Of a stretch of DNA of 64,000 bases, positions 53,569 to 62,871 are shown piece after piece. The DNA is from Octadecabacter ascidiaceicola (GTDB lineage Bacteria; Pseudomonadota; Alphaproteobacteria; Rhodobacterales; Rhodobacteraceae). The stretch spans positions 186,001 through 250,000 of the forward strand of contig NZ_FXYD01000004.1 in NCBI RefSeq assembly GCF_900185015.1, given 5' to 3'. Position numbers and translations under genes: made by a program. How positions within the stretch are numbered: position 1 is the first letter of the stretch; each line of letters opens with the position of its first letter. The notes beneath the pieces were generated by a model that did no database searches, was not told where the DNA came from, and saw only the letters and a list, made by a program, of their open reading frames with translations.

Positions 53569-55135
53569 GGGCGATGCCGTCCTTGCGCGGGTCTGATGCG
53601 CCTTCGAGCAGGCCGTTTTCATGCAGTTTGATCGCCTGCGCGCCACCGATCGGGGAATCAGCGCGTTTGATAGAATGTCCCAAGTCCGCCAATTCCTGTG
53701 CGACGTTGTCGTTATAGCCAGTCTCGACATTCAGCCCGCCATGTTCGGCAAAGCAGCGGGGTGCGTCGATGGCGGTTTGGGCGTCCATGCCGAAGTCTTC
53801 CATGTTCGTCAGGAACCGCGCATGGCCGCAGGGTTGATAGGCACCGCCCATCACGCCGAACGGCATTTCGACCTTTCCATCGCGTTTCACCATACCGGGG
53901 ATGATCGTGTGCATCGGGCGTTTACCGCCGCCGGCCTCATTAGGGTGGCCTTCCTCAAGCGTGAAACCTGCGGCACGGTTTTGGAACAGGATGCCGAATT
54001 TGTCGGACGCCATGCCGGAACCGAAGCTGTGGAAGATGGAATAGATCATCGACACGCACATGCGGTTTTTGTCGACCACGGTGATATACACCGTGTCTTT
54101 GTGCACGGCCTCGGCGGTTGGCAAAGACGGGTCTAGTGCTTTGTTAGGGTCGATTAGCGCTGCAAGTTTTTCTGCAGTCTCTGCGCTGAGCATATGTTCT
54201 AGGCGCGCGGTGTGGTCCGGATCAGCGATGACACGGTTGCGGGTGTCATAGGCGAGCTTGGCGGCTTCGGCTTCAAGGTGGGCGCGTTTTGAACCCATTG
54301 GGTCCAAACCTGCGATGTCGAATTGTTTGAGGATGTTCAGCATCAGGATCGCTGTCGCGCCTTGCCCGTTTGGCGGGTGCTCGACCAATTCGATGTCTTT
54401 GTAAGTGCCGCTAATTGGGGTCGTGTATTCGGCACGCACATTCGCGAAGTCATCAAGCGTGTGGGTGCCGCCCGCGGCGTTGAGTGACTTTACCATGTCT
54501 TCGGCGACTTCGCCTTCATAGAAACCGGCGCGTCCATCCATGGACACGCGACGTAGGACTTCTGCCTGTTGTGGGGCGCGGAAAATCTGGCCAGTGGTCA
54601 GGGGTTTGTCCTGCAAGGTGTAATGGGTCCGGCCTGCGCCGTGTAGGGTATCGCCGGACTGTGCGTAGTCAAACGCAACCTTTGGGGCGATCGGGACGCC
54701 TGCATCGGCGTAGTAAATCGCAGGCGCGAGGATCGCCTTGAGGCCGAGTTTTCCGTGGTCCTTGGCGAGGCGAATGAAACCGTCCATCGCGCCGGGGAGG
54801 CTGATGGCGTGCACGGAATCGAGCGGCAGAACATCCATACCCTGCGCACGCAACGACGCTGCATCCAACGCTGCTGGCGCACGGCCCGAGGCGTTAAGCG
54901 CGTGAACGTCGTCTGATCCGGCTTCGTTGAACAGACAGAAGGCATCACCGCCAATTCCGGTGGACTGGGGTTCGCATATGCCTAGAAGGACGGCGCCTGC
55001 GATAGCGGCATCCATAGCGTTTCCGCCCGCTTCGAGGATTTGAACGGCAACTTTGGCAGCCAAAGGGTGCGACGTGGCGCAGATGCCGTTTTGTGCAAAC
55101 ACAGCGGACCGACCGGGTTGTTGAAAATCGCGCAT
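53558..55135 (-). CDS. gamma-glutamyltransferase-like hydrolase
   Basis: A 525-residue Ntn-hydrolase. The autoprocessing Thr is in EAVHKDTVYITVVDKNRMCVS, the expected cleavage site giving large and small subunits. Other blocks are EPQSTGIGGDAF and GGGKRPMHTIIPGM. No signal peptide is visible at MRDFQQPGRSAVFAQNG, so it may act in the cytosol. I chose ATG 55135, preceded by GGAGA; an upstream in-frame ATG at 55198 has no such site. Confidence 0.93.
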   Translation of the reverse strand: MRDFQQPGRSAVFAQNGICATSHPLAAKVAVQILEAGGNAMDAAIAGAVLLGICEPQSTGIGGDAFCLFNEAGSDDVHALNASGRAPAALDAASLRAQGMDVLPLDSVHAISLPGAMDGFIRLAKDHGKLGLKAILAPAIYYADAGVPIAPKVAFDYAQSGDTLHGAGRTHYTLQDKPLTTGQIFRAPQQAEVLRRVSMDGRAGFYEGEVAEDMVKSLNAAGGTHTLDDFANVRAEYTTPISGTYKDIELVEHPPNGQGATAILMLNILKQFDIAGLDPMGSKRAHLEAEAAKLAYDTRNRVIADPDHTARLEHMLSAETAEKLAALIDPNKALDPSLPTAEAVHKDTVYITVVDKNRMCVSMIYSIFHSFGSGMASDKFGILFQNRAAGFTLEEGHPNEAGGGKRPMHTIIPGMVKRDGKVEMPFGVMGGAYQPCGHARFLTNMEDFGMDAQTAIDAPRCFAEHGGLNVETGYNDNVAQELADLGHSIKRADSPIGGAQAIKLHENGLLEGASDPRKDGIALGY

Positions 55136-55451
55136 GGGGTCTCCTTCGAATTCAAGGGACCGTAGCAGTATGTCGGGTGGGGGAAAGGCTTTGCGCACTA
55201 AAATTGAGCCGCATAGTCCTCGACGCCTCGCACTGGGTGGGGGCTGTTACACGTGACGCCGAGGTTAGCCTATGCAGCTACAAGGACGAATGTGACCTTG
55301 GATTCGGGTGACCGTGGGGAAACTTTGAGGCGGTTTTGTGGTTTTTCATACTTAACGCTTCAGTTTTGGTGCTCGGGAAATTGATAGCGATGACACCCTG
55401 TTTCTTTGGCTCTAAAATACTCGAATTCAGCGGTTAACAGCAGAGACGACC
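55136..55451. other. 316-bp intergenic region between ggt and the fRMsr gene
   Basis: This divergent gap holds the promoters of both genes. I found no convincing -35/-10 pair, hairpin, repeat or conserved small ORF in it; a 72-codon open frame at 55093-55311 runs across the ggt start and lacks coding character. Confidence 0.6.
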
Positions 55452-55913
55452 ATGCCCGATTACAAGACTCTTACACAGACTATTCGAAGCCTAACTGAGG
55501 GCGAAAGCGATGTGGTTTCACTTATGGCGACGATAGCGTGCGAGGTGCACCATTCTGATGATCGATTCGATTGGACTGGATTTTACCGCGTAACAGAGCC
55601 TGAAATGCTGAAGATCGGGCCGTATCAGGGTGGGCATGGGTGTCTGCAAATTCCGTTTTCACGGGGTGTTTGTGGTGCTGCCGCGCGTACGGGTGACGTT
55701 CAACTGGTAGCGGATGTCGATAGCTTTGAAGGGCATATCGCCTGCGCCAGTTCTACCCAGTCCGAGCTGGTGATTCCCGTGTTCAACGGTGCGGGTGATC
55801 TGCTTGGCGTCTTTGATATCGACAGCAATCAGCCGGACGCGTTTGATCAGGCCGATGCGGATGAATTGACGACTATTTTGACGGAGGTTTTTCATCGCTG
55901 CGATGCGGCGTGA
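55452..55913 (+). CDS. msrC: free methionine-(R)-sulfoxide reductase (GAF domain)
   Basis: Reduces free Met-R-sulfoxide using a GAF-fold pocket. The 153-residue protein has DWTGFYRV, then C64, C74 and C98 at the same relative spacing (10 and 24 residues) as the catalytic cysteines C84/C94/C118 of E. coli fRMsr, and GVCGAA and GHIACASSTQSELVIPV around them. This spacing separates it from GAF signalling domains. It stands alone ahead of the XRE regulator. Confidence 0.94.
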   Translation: MPDYKTLTQTIRSLTEGESDVVSLMATIACEVHHSDDRFDWTGFYRVTEPEMLKIGPYQGGHGCLQIPFSRGVCGAAARTGDVQLVADVDSFEGHIACASSTQSELVIPVFNGAGDLLGVFDIDSNQPDAFDQADADELTTILTEVFHRCDAA

Positions 55914-55942
55914 AAAAATCCTTTGAATTTTCACGAAGCCGT

Positions 55943-55979
55943 GTCACGACTCTCTTGAACAGAGAGAATTGTCACAGTG
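55943..55979 (+). promoter_or_regulatory. possible operator of the XRE-cupin gene
   Basis: CTCTCT-TGAAC-AGAGAG (55950-55966) is a 6-bp-arm inverted repeat flanked on both sides by GTCAC (55943-55947 and 55971-55975), immediately before the GTG start at 55977. Placement fits autorepression; the protein bound is unknown. Confidence 0.5.
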
Positions 55980-56546
55980 ATTCACGACCTACCACCAGAA
56001 AGCCGAACACTCGGGGCTGATATCCGCGCGCTGCGAAAGGCGCGGGGCCTGACGTTGACGGATCTGGGGATTGCGCTGGATCGTTCGGTTGGGTGGCTTA
56101 GCCAAGTTGAGCGGGGACTATCGGAACCGTCAATTTCAGACCTGCGCGGTATCGCGAAGGCGCTTGATGTGTCTGTTTCCAGCCTGTTTCGCTCCGACGC
56201 GCCTGAGCATGAGCAGGGTTTGATCGTCCGTGCGACAGCGCGTCGTCCAATCGGATCTCGTAGTGCTGGATTGGTTGAAGAACTGCTTTCACCAGATTTG
56301 ACCGATGATTTTGAGGTGCTGCATTCTACGTTCGAACCGGGTGCTGAGATCACAGAAACCGTGACACGCCCGACGCAAGAGGTCGGGTATGTCGTGTCCG
56401 GCAAGCTTGAGCTTTGGATTGCGGGAAAGACCTATTCGTTGAATGCGGGTGATAGTTTCCGCGTTCGTGGTGAACCTTTCCGCTGGAAAAACCCCCATGC
56501 GCATCCCTGTGTTGCGATCTGGGTTATCGCGCCTCCGGTGTATTAA
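55977..56546 (+). CDS. XRE-family regulator with cupin sensor domain
   Basis: A 189-residue regulator. The N-terminal HTH (residues ~12-66: LGADIRALRKARGLTLTDLG, SVGWLSQVERGLSEPSISDLRGIAKALDVS) is joined to a C-terminal cupin (~115-185, TRPTQEVGYVVSGKLELWI, AGDSFRVRG). Such XRE-cupin proteins control amino-acid, choline or betaine catabolism genes in many bacteria. The start codon is GTG; an inverted repeat precedes it. It reads toward the GFA and betaine-demethylation genes, which it likely controls (inferred from position). Confidence 0.9.
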   Translation: MIHDLPPESRTLGADIRALRKARGLTLTDLGIALDRSVGWLSQVERGLSEPSISDLRGIAKALDVSVSSLFRSDAPEHEQGLIVRATARRPIGSRSAGLVEELLSPDLTDDFEVLHSTFEPGAEITETVTRPTQEVGYVVSGKLELWIAGKTYSLNAGDSFRVRGEPFRWKNPHAHPCVAIWVIAPPVY

Positions 56547-56647
56547 GATGACGTTTGAGGAATTGAGCATATTGGCATTTTTCCGGGTGGTGTTTGCGGC
56601 CGCAACAGGTCCGAGTGCTGCGTCCCAACCTTCGGGGGGCATGTGAC

Positions 56648-57022
56648 GTGCTGAAGGGGAGCTGCAACTGCGGTGGCGTTTCTTTCACCGTCAAAGACGG
56701 CGGGCGAAGCGTTTCTGCCTGTCACTGCGGACAGTGCCGCAAGCAGTCGGGGCACCATTGGGCATCGGGGTATTCCGAAGTCGAAAAATTCACGATTGAA
56801 GGTGATGTGCGTTGGTTTGAAGTCAGCGAAACAGCCAAACGCGGGTTTTGCCCGACGTGCGGCTGCTTTCTGTTTTGGAAAGCGAATGATGAAGACGCGA
56901 TGAGCTTTTCGCTCGGTGCGATCGATGGCCCGACTGGGTTGAACCTACAGAAACACATCTTTGTCGCAGACAAAGGCGATTATTACGACATCGCGGACGG
57001 CGTACCGCAAAGGGAGCACTAA
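56648..57022 (+). CDS. GFA-family (CENP-V/GFA) zinc-binding protein
   Basis: A 124-residue GFA-domain protein with paired zinc cysteines: GSCNCGGVSF, ACHCGQCRKQSGHH and GFCPTCGCFLFW. The family was named for a glutathione-dependent formaldehyde-activating enzyme, though many members have unknown reactions. Formaldehyde would be formed by the two dehydrogenases downstream, so a detox or scavenging role is plausible here but unproven. I chose GTG at 56648, preceded by GGGGGG; a longer frame from 56594 lacks a better start. Confidence 0.85.
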   Translation: MLKGSCNCGGVSFTVKDGGRSVSACHCGQCRKQSGHHWASGYSEVEKFTIEGDVRWFEVSETAKRGFCPTCGCFLFWKANDEDAMSFSLGAIDGPTGLNLQKHIFVADKGDYYDIADGVPQREH

Positions 57023-57024
57023 CA

Positions 57025-59475
57025 ATGGCAGATTTTCCAACTACGGCCCGTGTGGTCATTATCGGTGGTGGCGTCGTGGGGACGTCCGCATTGTTCCATC
57101 TGGCACGTGCTGGTTGGACAGATTGTGTATTGCTTGAGAAGAATGAACTGACGGCGGGTTCGACATGGCACGCGGCTGGGAACGTTCCAAACTTTGCCCC
57201 CAACTGGGCTGTTATGAACATGCAGCGTTACGGCGCTGAGATGTATCGCGGGCTGGCCGAGGATGTTGACTATCCGATGAACTACCACGTTACTGGTGCG
57301 ATCCGTTTGGCCCACACCAAAGAGCGGATGCAGGAATTTGAAAAGATTTCCGGCCAAGCGTGGGCGCAGGGTTTGACGATGGATGTTTGCACCCCCGACG
57401 AGCTGAAGGAACATAACCCATTTATCGAAACCCACGACCTTGCAGGTGGCCTATGGGACCCGCTGGATGGCGATATTGACCCCGCACAGCTGACTCAGGC
57501 GCTTGCCAAGGGTGCGCGTGACGCGGGTGCGCGGATTGAACGGTTCAGTCCTGTTACTGGCATTGATCGTGACGGCGACGAATGGATCGTGAAGACCGAC
57601 AAGGGCGATATCCGTTGCGAGTTTGTTGTGAACTGCGCGGGCTACTACGCCCAGCGTGTGGGTGAGATGTTCAAGCCGTTTGGCGGACGTACCGTGCCGA
57701 TGGTCGTGATGAGCCACCAGTACTTCCTGACAGGTCAGTTGCCAGAGCTTGAGGCGTTCACCAAAGAGCGCGGTCAGAAGATGCCGATGATCCGTGACCC
57801 CGATATCAGCTACTACTTACGTCAGGACAAACACGGTCTGAACCTCGGCCCATATGAGCGCAATTGTAAGGCGCATTGGGTTACGCCCGAGGATCCGATG
57901 CCAGAAGATTTCAGTTTCCAGCTTTATCCTGACGATCTGGAACGCCTTGAGTTCTACATTGAGGACGCGATGGAGCGTTTGCCGCTGTTGGGCGAGGGCG
58001 GTGTTGAGCGCAACATCAACGGTCCGATCCCATATGCGCCCGATGGCCTGCCGATGATTGGTCCGATGCCCGGCGTGAAAAATGCGTTTGAAGCGCATTC
58101 CTTTACCTTCGGTATCGCGCAGGGTGGTGGTGCTGGTAAGGTGCTTTCCGAATGGATCATGCACGGTGAAACCGAGATTGACATGTGGTCTTGTGATCCG
58201 CGTCGTTACACCGATTATGCCGATCACGATTACTGTTTGTCCAAGGCGCTTGAGACTTATGGCCACGAGTACGCGATGCATTTCCCGCATCATGAGTGGC
58301 CTGCTGGTCGTGATAAGAAGCACTCGACGCTTCATTCGCGTCTTCAAGATGCGGGCGCGCAGTTCGGGGCGTACAACGGTTGGGAACGGGCCAATTGGTA
58401 CGCCAAAGAAGGTGAAGACACATCTGAGGAATCGACACAAACATGGGGCCGTAATGGCCGATGGGAAGTGGCGGTTAAGCGTGAAGTTGAGGCCGTTACG
58501 ACGGGCTGTGGTATGCTGCCGATCACAGGCTTTAGCCGCATCAAGGTTGAAGGCGAAGGCGCGAAGGACTTCGTTGATGGCTTGACGGCGTCGCGTTTGC
58601 CGAACCCAGATCGTGTGACGCTTGCATATTTCCCTGACAGCCGTGGGCGTATTCTGACGGAAACCTCTGTGATGGTGCATTCAGACACGGATGTTGGGTT
58701 GATTACCGCCGCGACTGCGCAGTGGCATGACTTTGAGATTTTCTCGCGCCAAGCGCCTGAGGGGATTTCGGTGACGGACCACACAACCGAGGTGGAATGT
58801 CTGCTGGTCACAGGCCCAAAGGCACGCGATATCCTTGCGCCGTTGGTTGAAGGACATGACCTAAGCAAGCCTTGGCTGTCCGTGAGCATGGACGGCAAAG
58901 TTGCCGGACAAGACGCGGCGATGATCCGTGTGTCCTTTGCGGGCGAATTGGGTTGGGAAATTCACGCGGCGCCTGATGCGATGCCAGCAATTTGGGACGC
59001 TTTGGCGGATGCGGGCGTGACACCGTTTGGTATGTATGCGCTGAACTCAATGCGTTTGGAAAAAGGTTACCGTGCATGGAAGGGCGATTTGTCCACGGAT
59101 TATTCATTGCTTGAAGGTGGTCTTGATCGTTTCATCAAGTTCGACAAAGAGGCTGACTTCCCAGGTAAGGCTGCGCTGTTGGCCGAGAAACAAGCGGGCC
59201 GCAAAAAGGGCTTCGTGACGATGGTCATGGAGGCTGGTGACACGGACGCGCCTTATATGGCTCCTGTTTGGCATGGGGACGAGATTGTCGGTGAAGTTAC
59301 GTCCTGTGGAATGGGGTATCGCACGGGCAAGTGCGTTGCGCTGGGCATGGTGCGTGTTGACCTTTTGGCGGTCGGGACCGAGCTTGAGATTGATGTGTTT
59401 GGCAAACGCCAGAAAGCCGTCGTCCAAGAAGATGAACCGATGTTTGATCCCAAGAACGAGCGGATCCGCGCATGA
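57025..59475 (+). CDS. FAD-dependent dimethylglycine/sarcosine dehydrogenase-like protein with GcvT domain (copy 1)
   Basis: An 816-residue N-methyl amine dehydrogenase. The N-terminal half is a DAO-type flavodomain (VVIIGGGVVGTSAL; covalent-FAD His H49 in STWHAAG), and the C-terminal half (~430-816) is a GcvT/folate-binding barrel that transfers the released one-carbon unit to tetrahydrofolate. The substrate (dimethylglycine or sarcosine) is not readable. It differs from copy 2 in the segment after TWHAAG (NVPNFAPNWAVMNM). Coupled downstream by an ATGA overlap to the methyltransferase. Confidence 0.9.
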   Translation: MADFPTTARVVIIGGGVVGTSALFHLARAGWTDCVLLEKNELTAGSTWHAAGNVPNFAPNWAVMNMQRYGAEMYRGLAEDVDYPMNYHVTGAIRLAHTKERMQEFEKISGQAWAQGLTMDVCTPDELKEHNPFIETHDLAGGLWDPLDGDIDPAQLTQALAKGARDAGARIERFSPVTGIDRDGDEWIVKTDKGDIRCEFVVNCAGYYAQRVGEMFKPFGGRTVPMVVMSHQYFLTGQLPELEAFTKERGQKMPMIRDPDISYYLRQDKHGLNLGPYERNCKAHWVTPEDPMPEDFSFQLYPDDLERLEFYIEDAMERLPLLGEGGVERNINGPIPYAPDGLPMIGPMPGVKNAFEAHSFTFGIAQGGGAGKVLSEWIMHGETEIDMWSCDPRRYTDYADHDYCLSKALETYGHEYAMHFPHHEWPAGRDKKHSTLHSRLQDAGAQFGAYNGWERANWYAKEGEDTSEESTQTWGRNGRWEVAVKREVEAVTTGCGMLPITGFSRIKVEGEGAKDFVDGLTASRLPNPDRVTLAYFPDSRGRILTETSVMVHSDTDVGLITAATAQWHDFEIFSRQAPEGISVTDHTTEVECLLVTGPKARDILAPLVEGHDLSKPWLSVSMDGKVAGQDAAMIRVSFAGELGWEIHAAPDAMPAIWDALADAGVTPFGMYALNSMRLEKGYRAWKGDLSTDYSLLEGGLDRFIKFDKEADFPGKAALLAEKQAGRKKGFVTMVMEAGDTDAPYMAPVWHGDEIVGEVTSCGMGYRTGKCVALGMVRVDLLAVGTELEIDVFGKRQKAVVQEDEPMFDPKNERIRA

Positions 59476-60341
59476 CACAGATAACGCTATTGGATGGTGG
59501 TATGGGCCAAGAATTGGTGCATCGTGCAGGCGATAAGCCGACGCCGTTGTGGTCGACGCAAGTTATGATCGACCATCCCGGTTTGGTTGCTGATGTTCAC
59601 CGTGATTTCACGGCGGCCGGTGCAACCGTCGCGACCCTGAACACCTATGCGATCCATCACGATCGGCTGGACGGAACACCGATGGAGGGCAAGTTCGCTG
59701 AGCTGCACCAGACCGCTTTGCGTGAAGCAAAAGAATCAGGTGCTAAGCGGTTAGCTGGATCCATCGGGCCGCTTGGCGCCAGCTACCGCGCGGATGTGAT
59801 GCCCTCCCACGATGAGGCCGTTGCTAAATTCGCGGAGGTTGCTGCGCAGACGGGTGACAGCGTTGATTTGATCCTGTGCGAAACGGTGGTGTCGTTGGAT
59901 CAAACGCGCGCGATTCTTGAGGGCGCGTTGAGTGTTGGCAAGCCGGTCTGGATTTCATTCTCGGTCAGCGATCAGGACGGCACGTTGCTGCGATCCGGTG
60001 AACCACTGGCCGAGGCCGTTGCACTGGCAGGTGATGCCGAAGCGGTGTTGGTGAACTGCTCAACTCCCGAAGTGATTGGTTCCGCGCTTGATGTGTTGGC
60101 GACCTCTGGCAAGCCATATGGCGCTTATGCAAACGGGTTTGAGAAAATCAGCGATGGTTTTCTGGAGGACAAGCCGACGGTCGACGCCCTAAGTATGCGC
60201 CGCGACTTCACTCCGGAAATGTATGCGGACTACGCGATGAAATGGGTTGATCAAGGGGCAACGATCATCGGGGGCTGCTGTGAAGTCAGCCCATCCCATA
60301 TTGCCGAAATCGCCAAGCGTCTGAGCGCGGCGGGTCATTAG
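59472..60341 (+). CDS. homocysteine S-methyltransferase (betaine-homocysteine methyltransferase-like)
   Basis: A 289-residue zinc TIM-barrel. The zinc cysteines are in VNCSTPE and GGCCEVSPSHI (C269, C270), and the N-terminal LLDGGMGQEL is diagnostic. It transfers a methyl group to homocysteine; the neighbours suggest betaine as donor, but S-methylmethionine or other donors cannot be excluded. It is shorter than human BHMT and lacks its C-terminal extension. Coupled to the upstream dehydrogenase (ATGA, 59472-59475). Confidence 0.9.
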   Translation: MTQITLLDGGMGQELVHRAGDKPTPLWSTQVMIDHPGLVADVHRDFTAAGATVATLNTYAIHHDRLDGTPMEGKFAELHQTALREAKESGAKRLAGSIGPLGASYRADVMPSHDEAVAKFAEVAAQTGDSVDLILCETVVSLDQTRAILEGALSVGKPVWISFSVSDQDGTLLRSGEPLAEAVALAGDAEAVLVNCSTPEVIGSALDVLATSGKPYGAYANGFEKISDGFLEDKPTVDALSMRRDFTPEMYADYAMKWVDQGATIIGGCCEVSPSHIAEIAKRLSAAGH

Positions 60342-60362
60342 ATAGTTTAAAGGACGACACAA

Positions 60363-62801
60363 ATGGCTGATCTTCCAAACAAAGCGCGCGTCGTCATTAT
60401 TGGTGGCGGAGTTATTGGCTGTTCGGTGGCTTACCACCTGACGAAATTGGGCTGGACAGACGTTGTCTTGTTAGAACGCAAGCAGCTGACTTCGGGTACG
60501 ACGTGGCATGCCGCAGGCCTGATTGCGCAGCTGCGTGCGACGCAGAATATGACCAAGCTCGCGAAGTACAGCCAGGAGCTTTATGGTGATTTAGAGACTG
60601 AAACTGGTGTTGCTACCGGTTTCAAACGCTGCGGGTCTATCACGGTTGCGCTGACGGATGAGCGTAAAGAAGAGATTTACCGCCAAGCGTCTATGGCGCG
60701 GTCTTTTGGTGTCGATGTTGAGGAGATTTCACCAAACGAAGTGAAGGCGAAATACGAGCATCTGAACATTGATGGTGTCGTTGGTGGTGTCTACCTGCCG
60801 CTTGATGGGCAAGGCGACCCTGCCAACATCGCATTGGCGTTGGCCAAGGGTGCGCGCCAGCGCGGCGCGGTTGTGAAAGAGCGCGTGAAAGCGACGGGCG
60901 TTGTACGTGATGGCCGCCGAATTACGGGTGTGCATTGGGAAGATGAAAACGGCCAAGGCACGATTGAGTGTGAGCACGTCGTGAACTGTGCGGGTATGTG
61001 GGGCCGCGAAGTTGGCCAGATGCTTGGCACGAACGTACCGCTGCAAGCCTGCGAGCATTTTTACATCGTGACCGAAGCAATTCAGGGTCTAACACAGATG
61101 CCTGTGCTGCGCGTGCCGGATGAATGCGCGTACTACAAAGAAGACGCGGGAAAGATGCTTTTGGGTGCGTTCGAGCCTGAATCGAAGCCTTGGGGGCCGA
61201 TCCCCGATGATTTCGAGTTTGACCAGCTGCCCGAAGATTTCGACCACTTTGAACCGATTTTGGAAGCAGCGGTTGAACGCCTTCCGATGCTTGCGGATGC
61301 GGGGATTCATACGTTCTTCAACGGTCCTGAGTCCTTCACTCCGGATGATGCGTACCATCTTGGGCTGGCGCCAGAGATGGACAACGTTTGGGTCGCTGCG
61401 GGTTTTAACTCGATCGGTATTCAGTCTGCGGGTGGCGCGGGAATGGCGCTGGCGCAGTGGATGGACGAGGGCGCAAAGCCATTTGATTTGGGCGACGTCG
61501 ACATCAGCCGCATGCAGCCGTTTATGGGGAACAAGACGTTCCTGATGGAACGTTCGAAGGAAACGCTGGGCCTGCTTTATGCGGATCATTTCCCGTACCG
61601 CCAAAAGGCGACTGCGCGTGGTATTCGGCGCACGCCGTTCCATCAGCACCTGTTGCAGCACGGCGCGGTGATGGGTGAGCTGTCTGGTTGGGAGCGTGCC
61701 AACTGGTTTGCTAAGGACGGGCAGACGCCGGAGTATGAATATTCTTGGCAGCGTCAGAACTTCTTTGACAACGTGGCGGCCGAACATAAGGCCGTGCGCG
61801 AGAACGTCGGCATGTATGATATGTCGTCTTTCGGTAAGATTAGGGTCGAGGGGCGCGATGCCGAAGCGTTCATGAACTATGTTGGTGGTGGCGATTATTC
61901 GGTTCCGATTGGTAAGATCGTCTACACGCAGTTCCTGAACCACCGCGGTGGGATTGAAGCGGATGTAACCGTGACGCGCTTGTCCGAAACCGCCTATCTG
62001 GTGGTGACTCCGGCCGCGACTCGACTGGCTGATCAAGTCTGGATGGAACGCAACCGTGGTGATTTCAGTGTAGTCATCACGGATGTGACTGCGGGCGAAG
62101 GTGTGCTGGCCGTTATGGGCCCAAACAGCCGCAAGCTGTTGCAGGCCGTTTCGCCGGCGGATTTCAGCAATGATGCGAATCCGTTTGGCACGGCGCAAGA
62201 GGTTGAGATCGGCATGGGTATGGCCCGCGTGCATCGTGTGACCTACGTCGGTGAGCTTGGTTGGGAAGTCTACGTTTCTGCAGATCAAGCGGGTCATGTG
62301 TTTGAGACTTTGCATAACGCTGGCCAAGACATGGGTCTAACGCTGTGTGGCATGCACATGATGGATACCTGTCGCATCGAGAAAGGGTTCCGCCATTTCG
62401 GGCATGATATCACTTGTGAAGACCATGTGATGGAGGCGGGCCTAGGCTTTGCGGTCAAGAAAGACAAACCTAATTTCATTGGGCGCGAAGCGGTGCTTGA
62501 TAAGCAGGAACAGGGTCTAAATATGCGGATGGTTCAGTTTAAGCTCACTGACCCTGAGCCGCTTTTGTACCATAATGAACCGATCTTGCGGGATGGAGAG
62601 CAGGTTGGTTTTCTGACGTCTGGCGCTTATGGGCATTCCTTGGGCGGAGCGATGGGCCTTGGGTATGTGCCCTGCAAAGGTGAGAAACCAGCAGACGTTT
62701 TGGCATCAACCTACGAGATCGATGTGATGGGGGTGAAAGTGAAAGCCGAAGCCTCGCTCAAGCCAATGTACGACCCATCATCACAACGCGTTAAAGTCTG
62801 A
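60363..62801 (+). CDS. FAD-dependent dimethylglycine/sarcosine dehydrogenase-like protein with GcvT domain (copy 2)
   Basis: An 812-residue paralog of copy 1: the first 18 residues are nearly identical in pattern, and covalent-FAD His H49 lies in GTTWHAAG. The segment after it (LIAQLRATQNMTKLAKYSQEL, split: LIAQLRATQNM / TKLAKYSQEL) is closer to characterised dimethylglycine/sarcosine dehydrogenases than copy 1. The C-terminal GcvT barrel (FRHFGHDITCEDHVMEAGLG) is complete. It probably takes the second of the two demethylation steps; which step is not shown. A hairpin follows at 62816. Confidence 0.9.
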   Translation: MADLPNKARVVIIGGGVIGCSVAYHLTKLGWTDVVLLERKQLTSGTTWHAAGLIAQLRATQNMTKLAKYSQELYGDLETETGVATGFKRCGSITVALTDERKEEIYRQASMARSFGVDVEEISPNEVKAKYEHLNIDGVVGGVYLPLDGQGDPANIALALAKGARQRGAVVKERVKATGVVRDGRRITGVHWEDENGQGTIECEHVVNCAGMWGREVGQMLGTNVPLQACEHFYIVTEAIQGLTQMPVLRVPDECAYYKEDAGKMLLGAFEPESKPWGPIPDDFEFDQLPEDFDHFEPILEAAVERLPMLADAGIHTFFNGPESFTPDDAYHLGLAPEMDNVWVAAGFNSIGIQSAGGAGMALAQWMDEGAKPFDLGDVDISRMQPFMGNKTFLMERSKETLGLLYADHFPYRQKATARGIRRTPFHQHLLQHGAVMGELSGWERANWFAKDGQTPEYEYSWQRQNFFDNVAAEHKAVRENVGMYDMSSFGKIRVEGRDAEAFMNYVGGGDYSVPIGKIVYTQFLNHRGGIEADVTVTRLSETAYLVVTPAATRLADQVWMERNRGDFSVVITDVTAGEGVLAVMGPNSRKLLQAVSPADFSNDANPFGTAQEVEIGMGMARVHRVTYVGELGWEVYVSADQAGHVFETLHNAGQDMGLTLCGMHMMDTCRIEKGFRHFGHDITCEDHVMEAGLGFAVKKDKPNFIGREAVLDKQEQGLNMRMVQFKLTDPEPLLYHNEPILRDGEQVGFLTSGAYGHSLGGAMGLGYVPCKGEKPADVLASTYEIDVMGVKVKAEASLKPMYDPSSQRVKV

Positions 62802-62815
62802 TAACAAAAAACGAT

Positions 62816-62850
62816 GCACCTCGGGTAAGCCAGCCCTTGACCCGGGGTGC
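62816..62850 (+). terminator. hairpin after the betaine cluster
   Basis: An 11-bp stem with one G-U pair (GCACCTCGGGT 62816-62826, ACCCGGGGTGC 62840-62850) but no T run after it; it may be a weak or Rho-assisted terminator. Confidence 0.5.
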
Positions 62851-62871
62851 TTAAATCGTGCTGATGCAAGC

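Noticed and set aside
55093-55311. 72-codon plus-strand frame between ggt and msrC
   Set aside because: It starts inside ggt on the opposite strand, lacks a ribosome site and has no recognisable composition.
56548-56646. 32-codon ORF between the XRE-cupin and GFA genes
   Set aside because: Short, no ribosome site, and explained by the leader of the GFA gene.
61089-62327. 412-codon open frame on the minus strand
   Set aside because: It lies wholly antisense to the clear dehydrogenase/GcvT gene (60363-62801) and has no domain or start signal; the codon bias of the real gene leaves the opposite frame open.
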